Shown here piece by piece: positions 1 through 8,535 of a DNA stretch of 64,000 bases. The notes beneath the pieces were generated by a model. It ran no database searches. It worked only from the letters and a program-made list of their open reading frames with translations, and was not told the origin of the DNA. Numbering within the stretch: the stretch's first letter is position 1; the number at the start of each line of letters is the position of its first letter. The DNA comes from Bradyrhizobium lablabi (GTDB lineage Bacteria; Pseudomonadota; Alphaproteobacteria; Rhizobiales; Xanthobacteraceae), in contig NZ_JAFCJK010000004.1 of assembly GCF_018131005.1 (NCBI RefSeq), positions 496,001 through 560,000 of the forward strand, given 5' to 3'. Position numbers and translations under genes: made by a program.

Positions 1-530
1 TGGCGACTTTGTCGCGCGCGGGCGCGCTGGTCGAACGGATCGAACTACCGGAACTGCTCGATGTCGGCGTGATGCAGACCAAGGGTGGCTTTGCGGCGGC
101 CGAAAGCTATGCCTGGCACCGCTTCCTGATCGCGAGCAAGGGCGATGTCTACGATCCCCGCGTCTCGGTGCGTATCTTGCGTGGCGAAGGCTTCCCGGCG
201 GCCGACTACATCGATCTCCTCAACGCCCGCCGTTCCTTCATCGCGCGGACCGAGCGGCGCATCGCGCCGTATGACGCGATGGTGCTGCCGACCACCGCCA
301 ACACGCCACCGGCCATCACAGCCCTTGCCGACGACAAGGCGTTCACCACCGAGAATTTGCGCGCGCTGCGCAACTGCACGCTGATCAACGTGTTCGACGG
401 CTGCGCCATCTCGCTGCCGGCGCATCGCGAGGGCGAGGTGCCGGTCGGCCTGATGCTCGCGGCGGCGGGCGGATCGGATCGCCGCATCTTCGAGCTCGCT
501 GCAGGAATGGAGACCGTCATCCGTGTATGA
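1..530 (+). CDS. Amidase family protein, C-terminal part (partial)
   Basis: This is the 3' end of a gene that begins before the window; the frame is open from base 3 to the stop at 528-530, so about 175 residues are visible. The visible part resembles the C-terminal third of amidase-signature enzymes: a helix-rich stretch ending in an RRxxIARTERRIAPYDAMVLPTT-like segment, followed by the 'PVGLMLAA' strand and the closing 'GGSDRRIFELAAGMETV' helix typical of the family. The Ser-Ser-Lys catalytic core would lie upstream and cannot be checked. The stop overlaps the start of the DUF2848 gene by 8 bases, so the two are very probably co-transcribed. The substrate is unknown; allophanate-, urea- or aryl-amide-type substrates are all possible. 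Confidence 0.8.
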   Translation, partial: ATLSRAGALVERIELPELLDVGVMQTKGGFAAAESYAWHRFLIASKGDVYDPRVSVRILRGEGFPAADYIDLLNARRSFIARTERRIAPYDAMVLPTTANTPPAITALADDKAFTTENLRALRNCTLINVFDGCAISLPAHREGEVPVGLMLAAAGGSDRRIFELAAGMETVIRV

Positions 531-1209
531 CCTCACCTTCACCGTCGACGACAAGGGCGCGGCGACCCCGCTGACGCTCGAAATCAACCGGGCCGTGATC
601 GCGGGCTGGACCGGCCGCGATCCCGTTGCTCGCGACAGGCATATCGCCGAGCTCGAGGCGATCGGCATCGCGCGGCCCGCGACCACGCCGATCTATTACT
701 GCTGCTCGGCGCGGCGGTTGAGCTTTGCCGACACCATCGAGGTTTGCGGCGAGGAGACGAGCGGCGAGGTCGAGTTCGTGCTGATCGGCTGGCAGGGCCG
801 CATCTTCGTCGGTTGCGGCTCCGATCATACCGATCGAAAGGTCGAGAGCTACAGCGTGACGGTGTCAAAACAGATGTGCGACAAGCCGATCGCGTGCGAG
901 CTGTGGGAGCTCGAGGACGTGATCGATCATTGGGATCAGATGATCCTGCGCTCCTGGGCCGTGATCGGCGGCCAGCGCGTGCTCTACCAGGAAGGTACGC
1001 TCGCCGGCATGCTGCCGGTGAAGGAGTTGATCGCGCGCGGCTTCGGCGAGGCGGGCCTGCCCGACGGCTGCGCGATGTTCGGTGGTACCTTTGCCGCCAA
1101 GGGCGGCATCCGCCCGGCGAGCCGCTTCGAGTTCGAGCTGGCGGACCCGGTGCGGAAGCGGATGATCCGGCACGGTTATGACGTGATCACCTTGCCGGTG
1201 CGCGGCTGA
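523..1209 (+). CDS. DUF2848 family protein
   Basis: A 228-residue cytoplasmic protein with no signal peptide or membrane segment. The overall pattern (early beta-rich 'LTFTVDDKG' start, a 'GCGSDHTDR' segment near residue 107, 'KQMCDKPI' near 125 and a 'GTFAAKGGIRPASRFEFELADP' C-terminal block) matches the DUF2848 family as I know it. The GTG start at 523 overlaps the amidase stop and leaves almost no spacer, which indicates translational coupling. The function of the family is not established; pairing with an amidase suggests a small-molecule hydrolysis route in which this protein acts on the amidase substrate or product. That role is inference from context only. Confidence 0.75.
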   Translation: MYDLTFTVDDKGAATPLTLEINRAVIAGWTGRDPVARDRHIAELEAIGIARPATTPIYYCCSARRLSFADTIEVCGEETSGEVEFVLIGWQGRIFVGCGSDHTDRKVESYSVTVSKQMCDKPIACELWELEDVIDHWDQMILRSWAVIGGQRVLYQEGTLAGMLPVKELIARGFGEAGLPDGCAMFGGTFAAKGGIRPASRFEFELADPVRKRMIRHGYDVITLPVRG

Positions 1210-1238
1210 GCCTCTCTCTGAACCGGTCGTCCCCGCGC

Positions 1239-1315
1239 GGGACCCATAACCACAGGGCCATGTGGATTCGAGGCTGTGCCCCAGCACGTTACTAACGGCG
1301 GTGGTTATGGGTCCC
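1239..1315. repeat. Perfect 15-bp inverted repeat (REP-like)
   Basis: GGGACCCATAACCAC at 1239-1253 is the exact reverse complement of GTGGTTATGGGTCCC at 1301-1315, with 47 bases between. It starts 30 bases after the DUF2848 stop. The GGGACCC core recurs in other Bradyrhizobium intergenic palindromes (compare 5316-5340 here). It could act as a transcription-stop or mRNA-stabilising hairpin, or as a dispersed REP element. Confidence 0.75.
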
Positions 1316-1929
1316 TGTTTCAAGGGCTAAGTTCAGGTCAGTTTAACCGTAAGAAACCGCTGTAACGCAAGCATCTCCACGGTTTCTCGGCAACGGGAAG
1401 GAGCCTTGGCTTGATCGGCCGGGCTCCAATTAGGCTCCATATCGGTCCACTTGCAAAGCCGGTGATCGGCCATAGGCTCTGGCGGCGACGACCAAAGCCC
1501 GGGTGGCTCCGATGATCGCACTACTCCCTCTCGCGACTGATGAAACCGAGATCATCGAGATCATCGCCAGCGAGTGGGTCCCTTTGGTGCGCGAATACCT
1601 GACGAAGCCGTTCTCCAAGGCATGGCTGATCGAGAGGCTGGAGGGCCTCACTTGACGGCGGATGGGCCAAGGTCTGGCCGCGAGAACGAGACGAAGATAG
1701 CAAACCTTTGTGGGTGACCAGCTTAAGGTGGTGCGCTGGGAGCGAGGCGAGCAGGATGCATTTGCACAGGGGGCCCCGTGGCGGCGGTCCTTCACCGGCG
1801 GCGACTTTGAGATTAAGGGAGCCTTCATAGGGAAGGACAGGATCGAATACATCCCGGAAGGAAAGCGGGACCGCCCCTGTCAGATACACAGGTTCGGGTA
1901 TACCTAGGCTTGTGAGACATTGAACTAGT
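1316..1929. other. Gene-poor stretch with degraded coding remnants
   Basis: No intact gene is convincing here. One plus-strand frame reads 47 residues from ATG 1512 to TGA 1655 (acidic, helix-like 'ETEIIEIIASEWVPLVREYL'), then meets two stops, and the same frame resumes at about 1710-1907 with 'GDQLKVVRWERGEQDAF' and 'GDFEIKGAFIGKDRIEY'. Both pieces look like real protein sequence in one frame, so this may be an eroded gene of about 130 residues. No family was recognised. Minus-strand frames across the same bases look like shadows. Confidence 0.35.
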
Positions 1930-4380
1930 TCACCGAGTTTGCAGGTTGCTCCCGCGCGAGCCCGCGCCATCAATAAAGAACGCCATGGGGACACTCGATA
2001 GATAATTTTCCGAACTCGACATCAGAAGAAGGCGGCTCACGTTATTATGCTGGATGCCTCCGTGCGGGAAAGCGCACGCAATTCGAGCCTTCCTGACAGG
2101 CATACGTGCCTTTTTAACCGCAGTCTGAGCTGGGATGTGTGCCCGGATGAAACGGGCGGCAAGTTGTCTCTCTACGTTCGGCCTCGGCCCGCGCTCAACG
2201 AGCTTCGAAAGATATTTAAAAACGTCGCGCATCAATGCGGGATAGGCAGCTAAGGTTTTGTCCGACATCAATGTGTCGATGTCCTCTGCGTTCTGAGGAA
2301 AGGCAAATACGGAACTTTCGATGCCGTGCGTGAGCGCGGAAAGATTGTTTGACCTCCCCAACCGCTGATAGATGGCTCTCTTAATTTCCTTCCAGCGAAA
2401 GAGAGTATCGGTCACGACGCAGGAGCCTGTCGCTTGTGCCAGATACATCGCGATCTCGAAATTCGGAGCAAACTTCATCACGTTGAACTGGCCACCTTCC
2501 TTGCCACCAGACAACGAATCTTCTTGCAGAACGGCCAGCGGGTCACGCTCCCTGAGCCGTTCGACGCCCGTTAGAGCCTCCTCGATGTTTACCTTGTCTA
2601 GGCCCGGTGGCGAGCCGTTCAGCAACTGGGACCGCAGTGCATCTCGCGGCAACGACATGATGCTTCGTTTAAAATCGTCCTTCGCGAGTTCTTGGAGGCG
2701 AGTGTCTGCATGCGGGTCAAATTTTGTTCCGGCAGACCTAGCCCTCGCCATGTGCAACATCTGATCACGGAGATGTGCATCGAAGTCACAGATGTTGGGG
2801 ATCAGGTTAACCAGACCTCGCTCGACCAATGGCATGACAGTGAGAAAGAAAACGACAGTCTTGAGAAATTCCTGGCGGTAGGTCCTCGGGTTTTCGACCG
2901 GACTGAACTCCTTTTTGACCGTTCCCGCATGTATAAAAGGGTGCTCTACGAGCAACTCGCCGAAATAAAGAGACGCTCCAAGCGCGAAGTCGGTGATAGT
3001 CGTGGGGTGAATGGAGCCTGTATAGACTGCTCGGGCCATACCGTCGGGTTTTGGAAGCAGCTGGAATAGGTCAGTCTCTAGAGGCCATAACGCTTCATAG
3101 AGATGATATATTTCGCCGATCTTTTTATCAGTTAGCTCGCGTCGAACCGTTACCCAGTCTTTGTCCGGTCCCAGGTCCAGGACATTCATGATGCCATTGT
3201 ACAGCATCAGATTTCGTTCGCGTATGCTGCGCTCGCTCCATGTAGGGCGTAGCGCGATGGGCTTTGATTCGCAGCATGCTTTGAAGGACCGTCCGTATCC
3301 GCAGCCGCACAAATCATTTGGGCGTAATGGCCCAATCGGCGGATCCTTCTTTAAGAATTCGCGTTGCTTCTCTGTCCTGCCGAACTCGTCCTGATAGTGG
3401 ACATGACCGCTCTCGAATTGCGCGAACATCTCGCCGCCGAAGTACCACATCTCATCCTTTGGCGGCAGCAAGGTCTTCCGCAGCTCACACCAAGGATCGG
3501 ACACGACCACCTCTGGATAGAGCCATTCCTTGCGACCAGCAGCGATATAACGGCGTGCCCGCGCCTTCAGGATATAGTTGATCCGTGCGACTTCTTGTCC
3601 CGAGAGTTTTCGCGTGCGGATGAAAGCATCCGTCCGAACCATCGAATTCCGGTAGTTGCGCGCGAAGGTCCGCTTATCGAGCGGGCTAGTTGAAGGGTCC
3701 TTTGCGTACTCTAAGTTCGTGAGAATTACGCAGAAGTCTCGGGATAGCGGAAAGATAGTCTGCGATGCCTTTAGTGCGATTGCCGGATCATGCGGGTAAG
3801 CACATATCCGCGAGTCAGGCGGAGCCGCGTGATTGTAGATTGTTACCGGGTGATCGCTGATGATGAACTTTACGTCGGCGTCCTCGGCAGAGACTATTTC
3901 GCGGACACCTTCTGTCCAGATCGTGCAATGCATCATGCGGATGCCTTGCATCTCGAACATCAGCTCGTTTTGTGTAAGTGTGGGATACTGAGCCTTCAGC
4001 CAGTCCAGTCCTTTTGGGGTACGAATTTTCTGGATGTCGATGTATTCGAAAAGCGTATGAAATTGGTCGTGCCACTCGCCGACGGCAGTGCCCGCAAAAG
4101 CCTTAAGGGCTTTTGATCCCCTGCGATCAATGTCGCCAAAAAGACGGCGCTCAATCTCGTCGTTGACGGATGTTCCGAAGAACGTGGAATACAAATCCGT
4201 CTCGTAAAAAGAGCGAGAGGTGGGTGCGTCGAATAGGGCACGCCCAGAAATTATGCGACCGTCATCGAGAACTTTTTCAGGGGGGGTAAGGTCGAGATAG
4301 GCCAGCGTATTGCGGCCTAATTCAAAGAAACCGTGCTGATACCATTGCGGTACGTAATGATTGTTCCTTGTCTTCGACAT
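1930..4380 (-). CDS. Large DUF4238 protein with SEC-C metal-binding motif
   Basis: An 816-residue protein. The start at 4380 is chosen because the sequence then opens with MSKTRNNHYVPQWYQHGF, the characteristic N-terminus of DUF4238 proteins; a longer start at 4401 is possible. The DUF4238 region occupies roughly residues 1-310. At about residues 353-373 there is a SEC-C zinc motif (PNDLCGCGYGRSFKACC). Residues 380-816 match nothing I recognise; they are mostly helical, with no signal peptide or clear membrane helix. The gene is lower in GC and has less typical codon use than its neighbours and sits beside a broken integrase, so it was probably acquired horizontally. Function is unknown; DUF4238 proteins are scattered in accessory regions, so a defence or nucleic-acid role is possible but unproven. 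Confidence 0.75.
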   Translation of the reverse strand: MSKTRNNHYVPQWYQHGFFELGRNTLAYLDLTPPEKVLDDGRIISGRALFDAPTSRSFYETDLYSTFFGTSVNDEIERRLFGDIDRRGSKALKAFAGTAVGEWHDQFHTLFEYIDIQKIRTPKGLDWLKAQYPTLTQNELMFEMQGIRMMHCTIWTEGVREIVSAEDADVKFIISDHPVTIYNHAAPPDSRICAYPHDPAIALKASQTIFPLSRDFCVILTNLEYAKDPSTSPLDKRTFARNYRNSMVRTDAFIRTRKLSGQEVARINYILKARARRYIAAGRKEWLYPEVVVSDPWCELRKTLLPPKDEMWYFGGEMFAQFESGHVHYQDEFGRTEKQREFLKKDPPIGPLRPNDLCGCGYGRSFKACCESKPIALRPTWSERSIRERNLMLYNGIMNVLDLGPDKDWVTVRRELTDKKIGEIYHLYEALWPLETDLFQLLPKPDGMARAVYTGSIHPTTITDFALGASLYFGELLVEHPFIHAGTVKKEFSPVENPRTYRQEFLKTVVFFLTVMPLVERGLVNLIPNICDFDAHLRDQMLHMARARSAGTKFDPHADTRLQELAKDDFKRSIMSLPRDALRSQLLNGSPPGLDKVNIEEALTGVERLRERDPLAVLQEDSLSGGKEGGQFNVMKFAPNFEIAMYLAQATGSCVVTDTLFRWKEIKRAIYQRLGRSNNLSALTHGIESSVFAFPQNAEDIDTLMSDKTLAAYPALMRDVFKYLSKLVERGPRPNVERQLAARFIRAHIPAQTAVKKARMPVRKARIACAFPHGGIQHNNVSRLLLMSSSENYLSSVPMAFFIDGAGSRGSNLQTR

Positions 4381-4497
4381 CGCTCCATAGTTGTGCAACA
4401 CTGCCGCTTATTCGCGCAATAGCCTTCTGGCGTGTGTCCACGAGAATCTGTTTTTGGCGCGCGACCAGCCCTACCCTTTCGCGCCCCCTCAGATCAA

Positions 4498-5175
4498 TCA
4501 GGCCGCCAGATTCAGCGGCATCACCTTCGCGCTGTCGGTCACCTTGCCCGCGATGATGTCCTGCAGCACCGTCTCCCATGCCGTCAGCACCTCCAGCTTT
4601 TCGCTCAAATGCTGGCTCTGCACACAGCTCTCGTCGGTTAGCTGCGAAGCGGCCTCATCCGAGCTGTGATCCAGACAGAGCGCGATCTTCGCCTTTGGCT
4701 GCTTGGCATTCACCTGCGTCAGATGGGCGGCGGTGTGCCGCAGATCGTGGGGCGTCACCTTCTGGATGCTCAGCCACTCGCAGATGCCGCGCTGCCAGAC
4801 TTTGCCTTGTACCTCACGCCGCGCAGGGCCCGCGCCATGGTTGCCGCCGCCGCCGTCGACGGTGAACAGGTAGGCTGAGATATGGGGGCGATTGGCGGCC
4901 TTCGTTTTGGTCAGCGGCACCTGCAAGTGACGGCGGCCCTTCACATGCTTCAACGGCACATGATACACAGCGGCCTCCTCGTGCTGCATGACCTCGTCCT
5001 TCCGGGCGTGGCGCACCTCACACGACCGCAGCATGGTGGCGATCATGAACTTGATCGGCACGGCAATGATGGGATGGCAAGGCAGGTCGGTCTGATCCAG
5101 ACCGAGCCACAGCTTTCGAAGGTCCTCGACGCCCAGCTTGCCCGTCCGCGGCCGCAGCCTGTGCAGCGGCGGCAA
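4498..5175 (-). pseudogene. Decayed tyrosine recombinase/integrase
   Basis: The 225-residue frame carries the back half of a P4-like phage/island integrase: the first catalytic Arg box (TMLRSCEVRHARKDEV, about residues 47-62), a central 'VYHVPLKHVKGRR' block with Lys, the HxxR box (TPHDLRHTAA) and a His near 'CLDHSS'. The N-terminal arm-binding and SAM-like domains are missing: upstream in this frame there is a stop about 14 codons before the TTG at 5175. The C-terminal segment where the nucleophilic Tyr should sit reads DESCVQSQHLSEK and has no Tyr. Loss of the N-terminus and of the nucleophile indicates an inactive remnant. It probably marks the edge of the island carrying the DUF4238 gene. 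Confidence 0.75.
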
Positions 5176-5315
5176 GCCGATGCCCGGGCCCCAACTTGGT
5201 GAAATCCGACTGATCTGCCCCTACCAAGAGAACAACAGCTTGGCAACAAACTCCCTGTTTTGATAGGGTTTTGTTGGCGTCAGGAGGCTTCACCAAGTAG
5301 CAAAACACAAATTGT

Positions 5316-5340
5316 GGGTCCCTGCTTCCGCCGGGACGAC
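5316..5340. repeat. REP-like 'GGGTCCC...GGGACGAC' element
   Basis: The bases read as the short imperfect palindrome around GGGTCCCTGCTTCCGCCGGGACGAC that is dispersed in Bradyrhizobium and relatives (translated by chance as 'VPASAGTT'). It lies between the integrase remnant and the oxygenase gene. Confidence 0.6.
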
Positions 5341-5423
5341 AGCAGAGGTTGTCGGACTGTGCGGGGCACGTTCCTGCGGAAATCGGGTGGCGCCAGCCAC
5401 GATCATGCGCGAAAGTCCGCTTC

Positions 5424-6170
5424 ATGAAAGCCACCGCCAAAATCGCCGCGCACGCGGTCCCAACCGGTATCCCCGCCCGCGTCGACGCGCTCGACTGGGA
5501 GCAGGTCGCCGCCGACCTTGACGCGCAGGGCTGCGCCGTTCTCGAGGGTTTGCTGACGCCGCAGGAATGCGACGCGCTGGCGGCGCTCTATCCGGATGAC
5601 AGCCACTTCCGCAGCAAGATCGTGATGGGCCGGCACGGTTTCGGCCGCGGCGAGTACAAATATTTCTCCTATCCGTTGCCCGGCCTGATCGCGGAGTTGC
5701 GGCCGGCGCTCTACGCGCGGCTCACAGGCGTCGCCAATCGCTGGAACCAGGCGATGGGGATCGATATCAATTATCCCGCGTCGCATGCGGCGTTCCTGAA
5801 ACGCTGTCACGATGCCGGGCAGACGCGGCCGACGCCGCTGCTGCTGCAATATGGCGAGGGCGACTACAATTGCCTGCACCAGGATCTCTACGGCGAGCAC
5901 GTGTTCCCGATCCAGGTCGCAATCCTGCTGTCGCAGCCGGGGCGCGATTTCACCGGAGGCGAGTTCGTGCTGACTGAGCAGCGGCCGCGTATGCAGTCGC
6001 GGCCTGAAGTGGTGCCGCTGGCGCAAGGCGACGCCGTGGCGTTTGCCGTGCATCACCGCCCGGTGCAGGGGACGCGCGGCGTCTATCGGGTCAATCTGCG
6101 CCATGGCGTCAGCCGGATCCGCTCGGGTCATCGCCACACGGTTGGTGTGATCTTCCACGATGCGAAGTGA
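5424..6170 (+). CDS. 2OG-Fe(II) dioxygenase, alkB-linked
   Basis: A 248-residue cytoplasmic non-haem iron oxygenase. The double-stranded beta-helix is visible in the second half: an HxD iron motif (CLHQDLYGEH, about residues 151-160), the 'PIQVAILLSQPGRDFTGGEF' strands, and a distal His/Arg region (GVYRVNLRHGVSRI, then HTVGVIFHDA at the end). The ATG at 5424 is chosen over an in-frame extension to 5349 because family members begin near here and the upstream bases overlap a repeat. It lies 12 bases upstream of alkB on the same strand, an arrangement known from the Ada/alkylation-damage gene groups of Rhizobiales. The substrate is not known; prolyl-hydroxylase-like and nucleic-acid roles are both possible. 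Confidence 0.8.
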   Translation: MKATAKIAAHAVPTGIPARVDALDWEQVAADLDAQGCAVLEGLLTPQECDALAALYPDDSHFRSKIVMGRHGFGRGEYKYFSYPLPGLIAELRPALYARLTGVANRWNQAMGIDINYPASHAAFLKRCHDAGQTRPTPLLLQYGEGDYNCLHQDLYGEHVFPIQVAILLSQPGRDFTGGEFVLTEQRPRMQSRPEVVPLAQGDAVAFAVHHRPVQGTRGVYRVNLRHGVSRIRSGHRHTVGVIFHDAK

Positions 6171-6182
6171 AAGCGGACAGGC

Positions 6183-6836
6183 GTGACTGCGGATCTGTTC
6201 GAGACCATTGGCGATGCACGGCCCGCCCGCGAAACGATGGCGGAGGGAGCGGTATTGCTGCGCGGTTTTGCCAGACCCGTCGAAGCCGAGCTGGTCCCGG
6301 CCTTGCGGGTCATCATCAAGCAGGCGCCGTTCCGCAATCTGGTCACGCCCGGCGGCCATACGATGTCGGTTGCGATGACCAATTGCGGCAGCGTCGGCTG
6401 GGTCTCGGACCGTCGCGGCTATCGTTATGACGCCATCGATCCGGATTCGGGACAGCGTTGGCCGGCGATGCCGCCGGTTCTCGGCAAGCTCGCCGCCGAT
6501 GCCGCGAACGAGGCCGGCTTCGAGCGCTTTGCTCCCGACGCCTGCCTGATCAACCGCTATGTGCCCGGCGCAAAGCTGTCGCTGCATCAGGACAAGGACG
6601 AACTCGATTTCTCCGCGCCCATCGTCTCGGTGTCGCTCGGGCTGCCGGCGGTCTTCCTGTTCGGCGGCCTGAGGCGCAGCGACACGCCGCGCCGCTACCG
6701 CCTGGAACACGGCGACGTCGCGGTGTGGGGAGGGCCGTCGCGATTGTTCTTCCACGGCATCGCACCGCTCGCCGATGGCGAGCACGGGGTACTGGGCCGC
6801 CAGCGCATCAACCTGACCTTTCGCAAGGTGCGCTGA
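6183..6836 (+). CDS. alkB: Alpha-ketoglutarate-dependent DNA repair dioxygenase AlkB
   Basis: A 217-residue AlkB that oxidatively removes methyl lesions (1-methyladenine, 3-methylcytosine) from DNA using Fe(II) and 2-oxoglutarate. The iron ligands are H135 and D137 in SLHQDKDE and H191 in RLFFHGI; the 2OG-binding arginines lie in the C-terminal RINLTFRKVR. The nucleotide-recognition lid (VAMTNCGSVGWVSDRRGYRYD) is present. Length equals that of E. coli AlkB (216). Start is GTG at 6183, just after the previous stop, so the two oxygenases form an operon. No Ada regulator is in view. Confidence 0.95.
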   Translation: MTADLFETIGDARPARETMAEGAVLLRGFARPVEAELVPALRVIIKQAPFRNLVTPGGHTMSVAMTNCGSVGWVSDRRGYRYDAIDPDSGQRWPAMPPVLGKLAADAANEAGFERFAPDACLINRYVPGAKLSLHQDKDELDFSAPIVSVSLGLPAVFLFGGLRRSDTPRRYRLEHGDVAVWGGPSRLFFHGIAPLADGEHGVLGRQRINLTFRKVR

Positions 6837-6887
6837 GACGTCGTCAGCCGGCAGACCGGTGGCGTGCCGGACCGCGCCAGCGTCGCG

Positions 6888-8516
6888 TCAGTCGTTCCTC
6901 GCCGGATGGATGAACGCCCATGGGCTGACTTCGGAATCGGTTGGCACTTCCACGGAAATCACGTAAGGCCCGCCGTCGGCCAACGCCTTCTCCAGCACGG
7001 GACGGAAGTGGTCGGGCGAGGTGACGCGCGAAGCTCCCGCGCCGAAGGATTCGGCGAGCTTGACGAAGTCAGGATTGACGAGGTCGGAGGCGACGACACG
7101 GCCATCGAAGCGCTCACGCTGGTCGCGGCGAACATTGCCATAGGCATTGTTGTTGAAGACGAGCGTGACGACGCCGATCTTGAACTGCACGGCGGTCGAA
7201 AGTTCCTGCACGCCGAACATGAAACCGCCGTCGCCGGTGATCGCGACCACCGGCCTGTTCGGGTTGGCGACCTTGGCGCCGAGCGCGGTCGGAAAGCCGG
7301 AGCCGAGCGTGCCCTGATAGCCCGAGGTCACAAAGGTGCGCGGCTCATAGATCGGAAAGCCGTACCAGGAGGCGAAACCGACCTGCGACAGCTCGTCGGT
7401 GACGACGGCGTTCGCCGGCAGCACCTCGCGCAGGATTTTCAGGTAGGCCATTTGCGGCTGAATGCGCTGGATCTCGTGCTCCGCCGCGGCCGTCGCCTCG
7501 CGGATCGCGGCGCGACGGCCCGAGGTCTTGCGGTAGCCGGCCTTGCGCACGGCGGCGACAAGATCTGCGGTCGCAGCCTTCGCATCGGCGACCACGGCGG
7601 CATCCGCCGGCCATCGCCGCATTTCGACGGGATCGATATCGATCCGTACGCATTTCAGCCCGTCGGGGCGGTAAGGCCAGCGCGACATCGTCGGCAGCTC
7701 CAGACGGGTGCCGATGCCGATCATCAGATCTGTCTTCGGCCACAGCCGGTAGGCAGCCGCCATCGTCAGCCCAAGCTCGTGCGCATTCGAGACGATGCCG
7801 CGGCCGCTGCGGAACGCCACCACGGGCGCGTCGATCATTTCGGCAAGCTGCAAAATCTCCTCGCCTGCCTCGATCGCGCCGCTGCCGACGAAGATCATCG
7901 GCGTCTTGCTGCCCGCAATCACGTCTGTGGCGGCCTTGATCCGGTCAGGATCGGGCTGCGGCGCGGGCAGCGGATCGAACGGCTTGACGGGCGCAACCTG
8001 CGCACGCTGGGTGAAGACATCCCACGGCATTTCCAGCGACGCCGGGCCGCGCCGGCCCGACAGCATTTCCTGGAACGCGCGCGAGACCATCGCCGGCGCA
8101 ATATCGGGATATTCGGCGCGGTCGGCCCATTTCACGAAGGTGCGTAGCGTCGCGAGCTGGTCCGGCATTTCGTGCAGATGGCCGCGGCCCTTGCCCAGGA
8201 ACTGCGTCGGGACCTGTCCGGTCAGGCAGAGCACCGGCTCGTTGCAGCCGAACGCGGTCAAGAGCGCAGCCGACGCATTGAGCACGCCTGGGCCGGGCAC
8301 GACGCTGAACACGCCGGGCCGGCCGCTTGATCGGGCATAGCCGAACGCCATGTAGCCACAGGCCTGCTCGTGCCGCGCGCCGATCACCTTGAGCTGCGCC
8401 TGGTGGAATGCATCGAACAGACCGTAAATCTGTGCGCCCGGAAGGCCGAACACGGTGTCGACACCGTGGGCGACGAGGCCGTTGACGATCGCTTCGCCGC
8501 CGGATGTTGAGGTCAT
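6888..8516 (-). CDS. Thiamine-pyrophosphate enzyme, IlvB/benzoylformate-decarboxylase type
   Basis: A 542-residue three-domain TPP enzyme. The N-terminal pyrimidine-binding domain carries the catalytic Glu (IGARHEQACGYMAFGYAR, about residue 49); the middle domain spans about 190-330; the C-terminal PP domain shows the GDG...NN motif (ITGDGGFMFGVQELS to VFNNNAYGNVRRDQ). The start at 8516 avoids a 26-base overlap with the upstream gene that the longer start (8561) would give. It is the last gene of the homoprotocatechuate operon, 19 bases after the FAH-family gene. Acetolactate synthase is unlikely as a main role because no small subunit adjoins. Inference: decarboxylation or carboligation of an aromatic or short 2-oxo acid linked to the pathway. 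Confidence 0.8.
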   Translation of the reverse strand: MTSTSGGEAIVNGLVAHGVDTVFGLPGAQIYGLFDAFHQAQLKVIGARHEQACGYMAFGYARSSGRPGVFSVVPGPGVLNASAALLTAFGCNEPVLCLTGQVPTQFLGKGRGHLHEMPDQLATLRTFVKWADRAEYPDIAPAMVSRAFQEMLSGRRGPASLEMPWDVFTQRAQVAPVKPFDPLPAPQPDPDRIKAATDVIAGSKTPMIFVGSGAIEAGEEILQLAEMIDAPVVAFRSGRGIVSNAHELGLTMAAAYRLWPKTDLMIGIGTRLELPTMSRWPYRPDGLKCVRIDIDPVEMRRWPADAAVVADAKAATADLVAAVRKAGYRKTSGRRAAIREATAAAEHEIQRIQPQMAYLKILREVLPANAVVTDELSQVGFASWYGFPIYEPRTFVTSGYQGTLGSGFPTALGAKVANPNRPVVAITGDGGFMFGVQELSTAVQFKIGVVTLVFNNNAYGNVRRDQRERFDGRVVASDLVNPDFVKLAESFGAGASRVTSPDHFRPVLEKALADGGPYVISVEVPTDSEVSPWAFIHPARND

Positions 8517-8535
8517 GGCACTGTCCACTCGTTTG

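Noticed and set aside
45-686. Long minus-strand frame opposite the amidase and DUF2848 genes
   Set aside because: Arg/Ala/Pro-rich shadow of the plus-strand genes; no family features.
5403-6785. 460-residue minus-strand frame opposite the oxygenase/alkB genes
   Set aside because: GC-rich antisense shadow; the plus strand carries clear HxD and alkB motifs.
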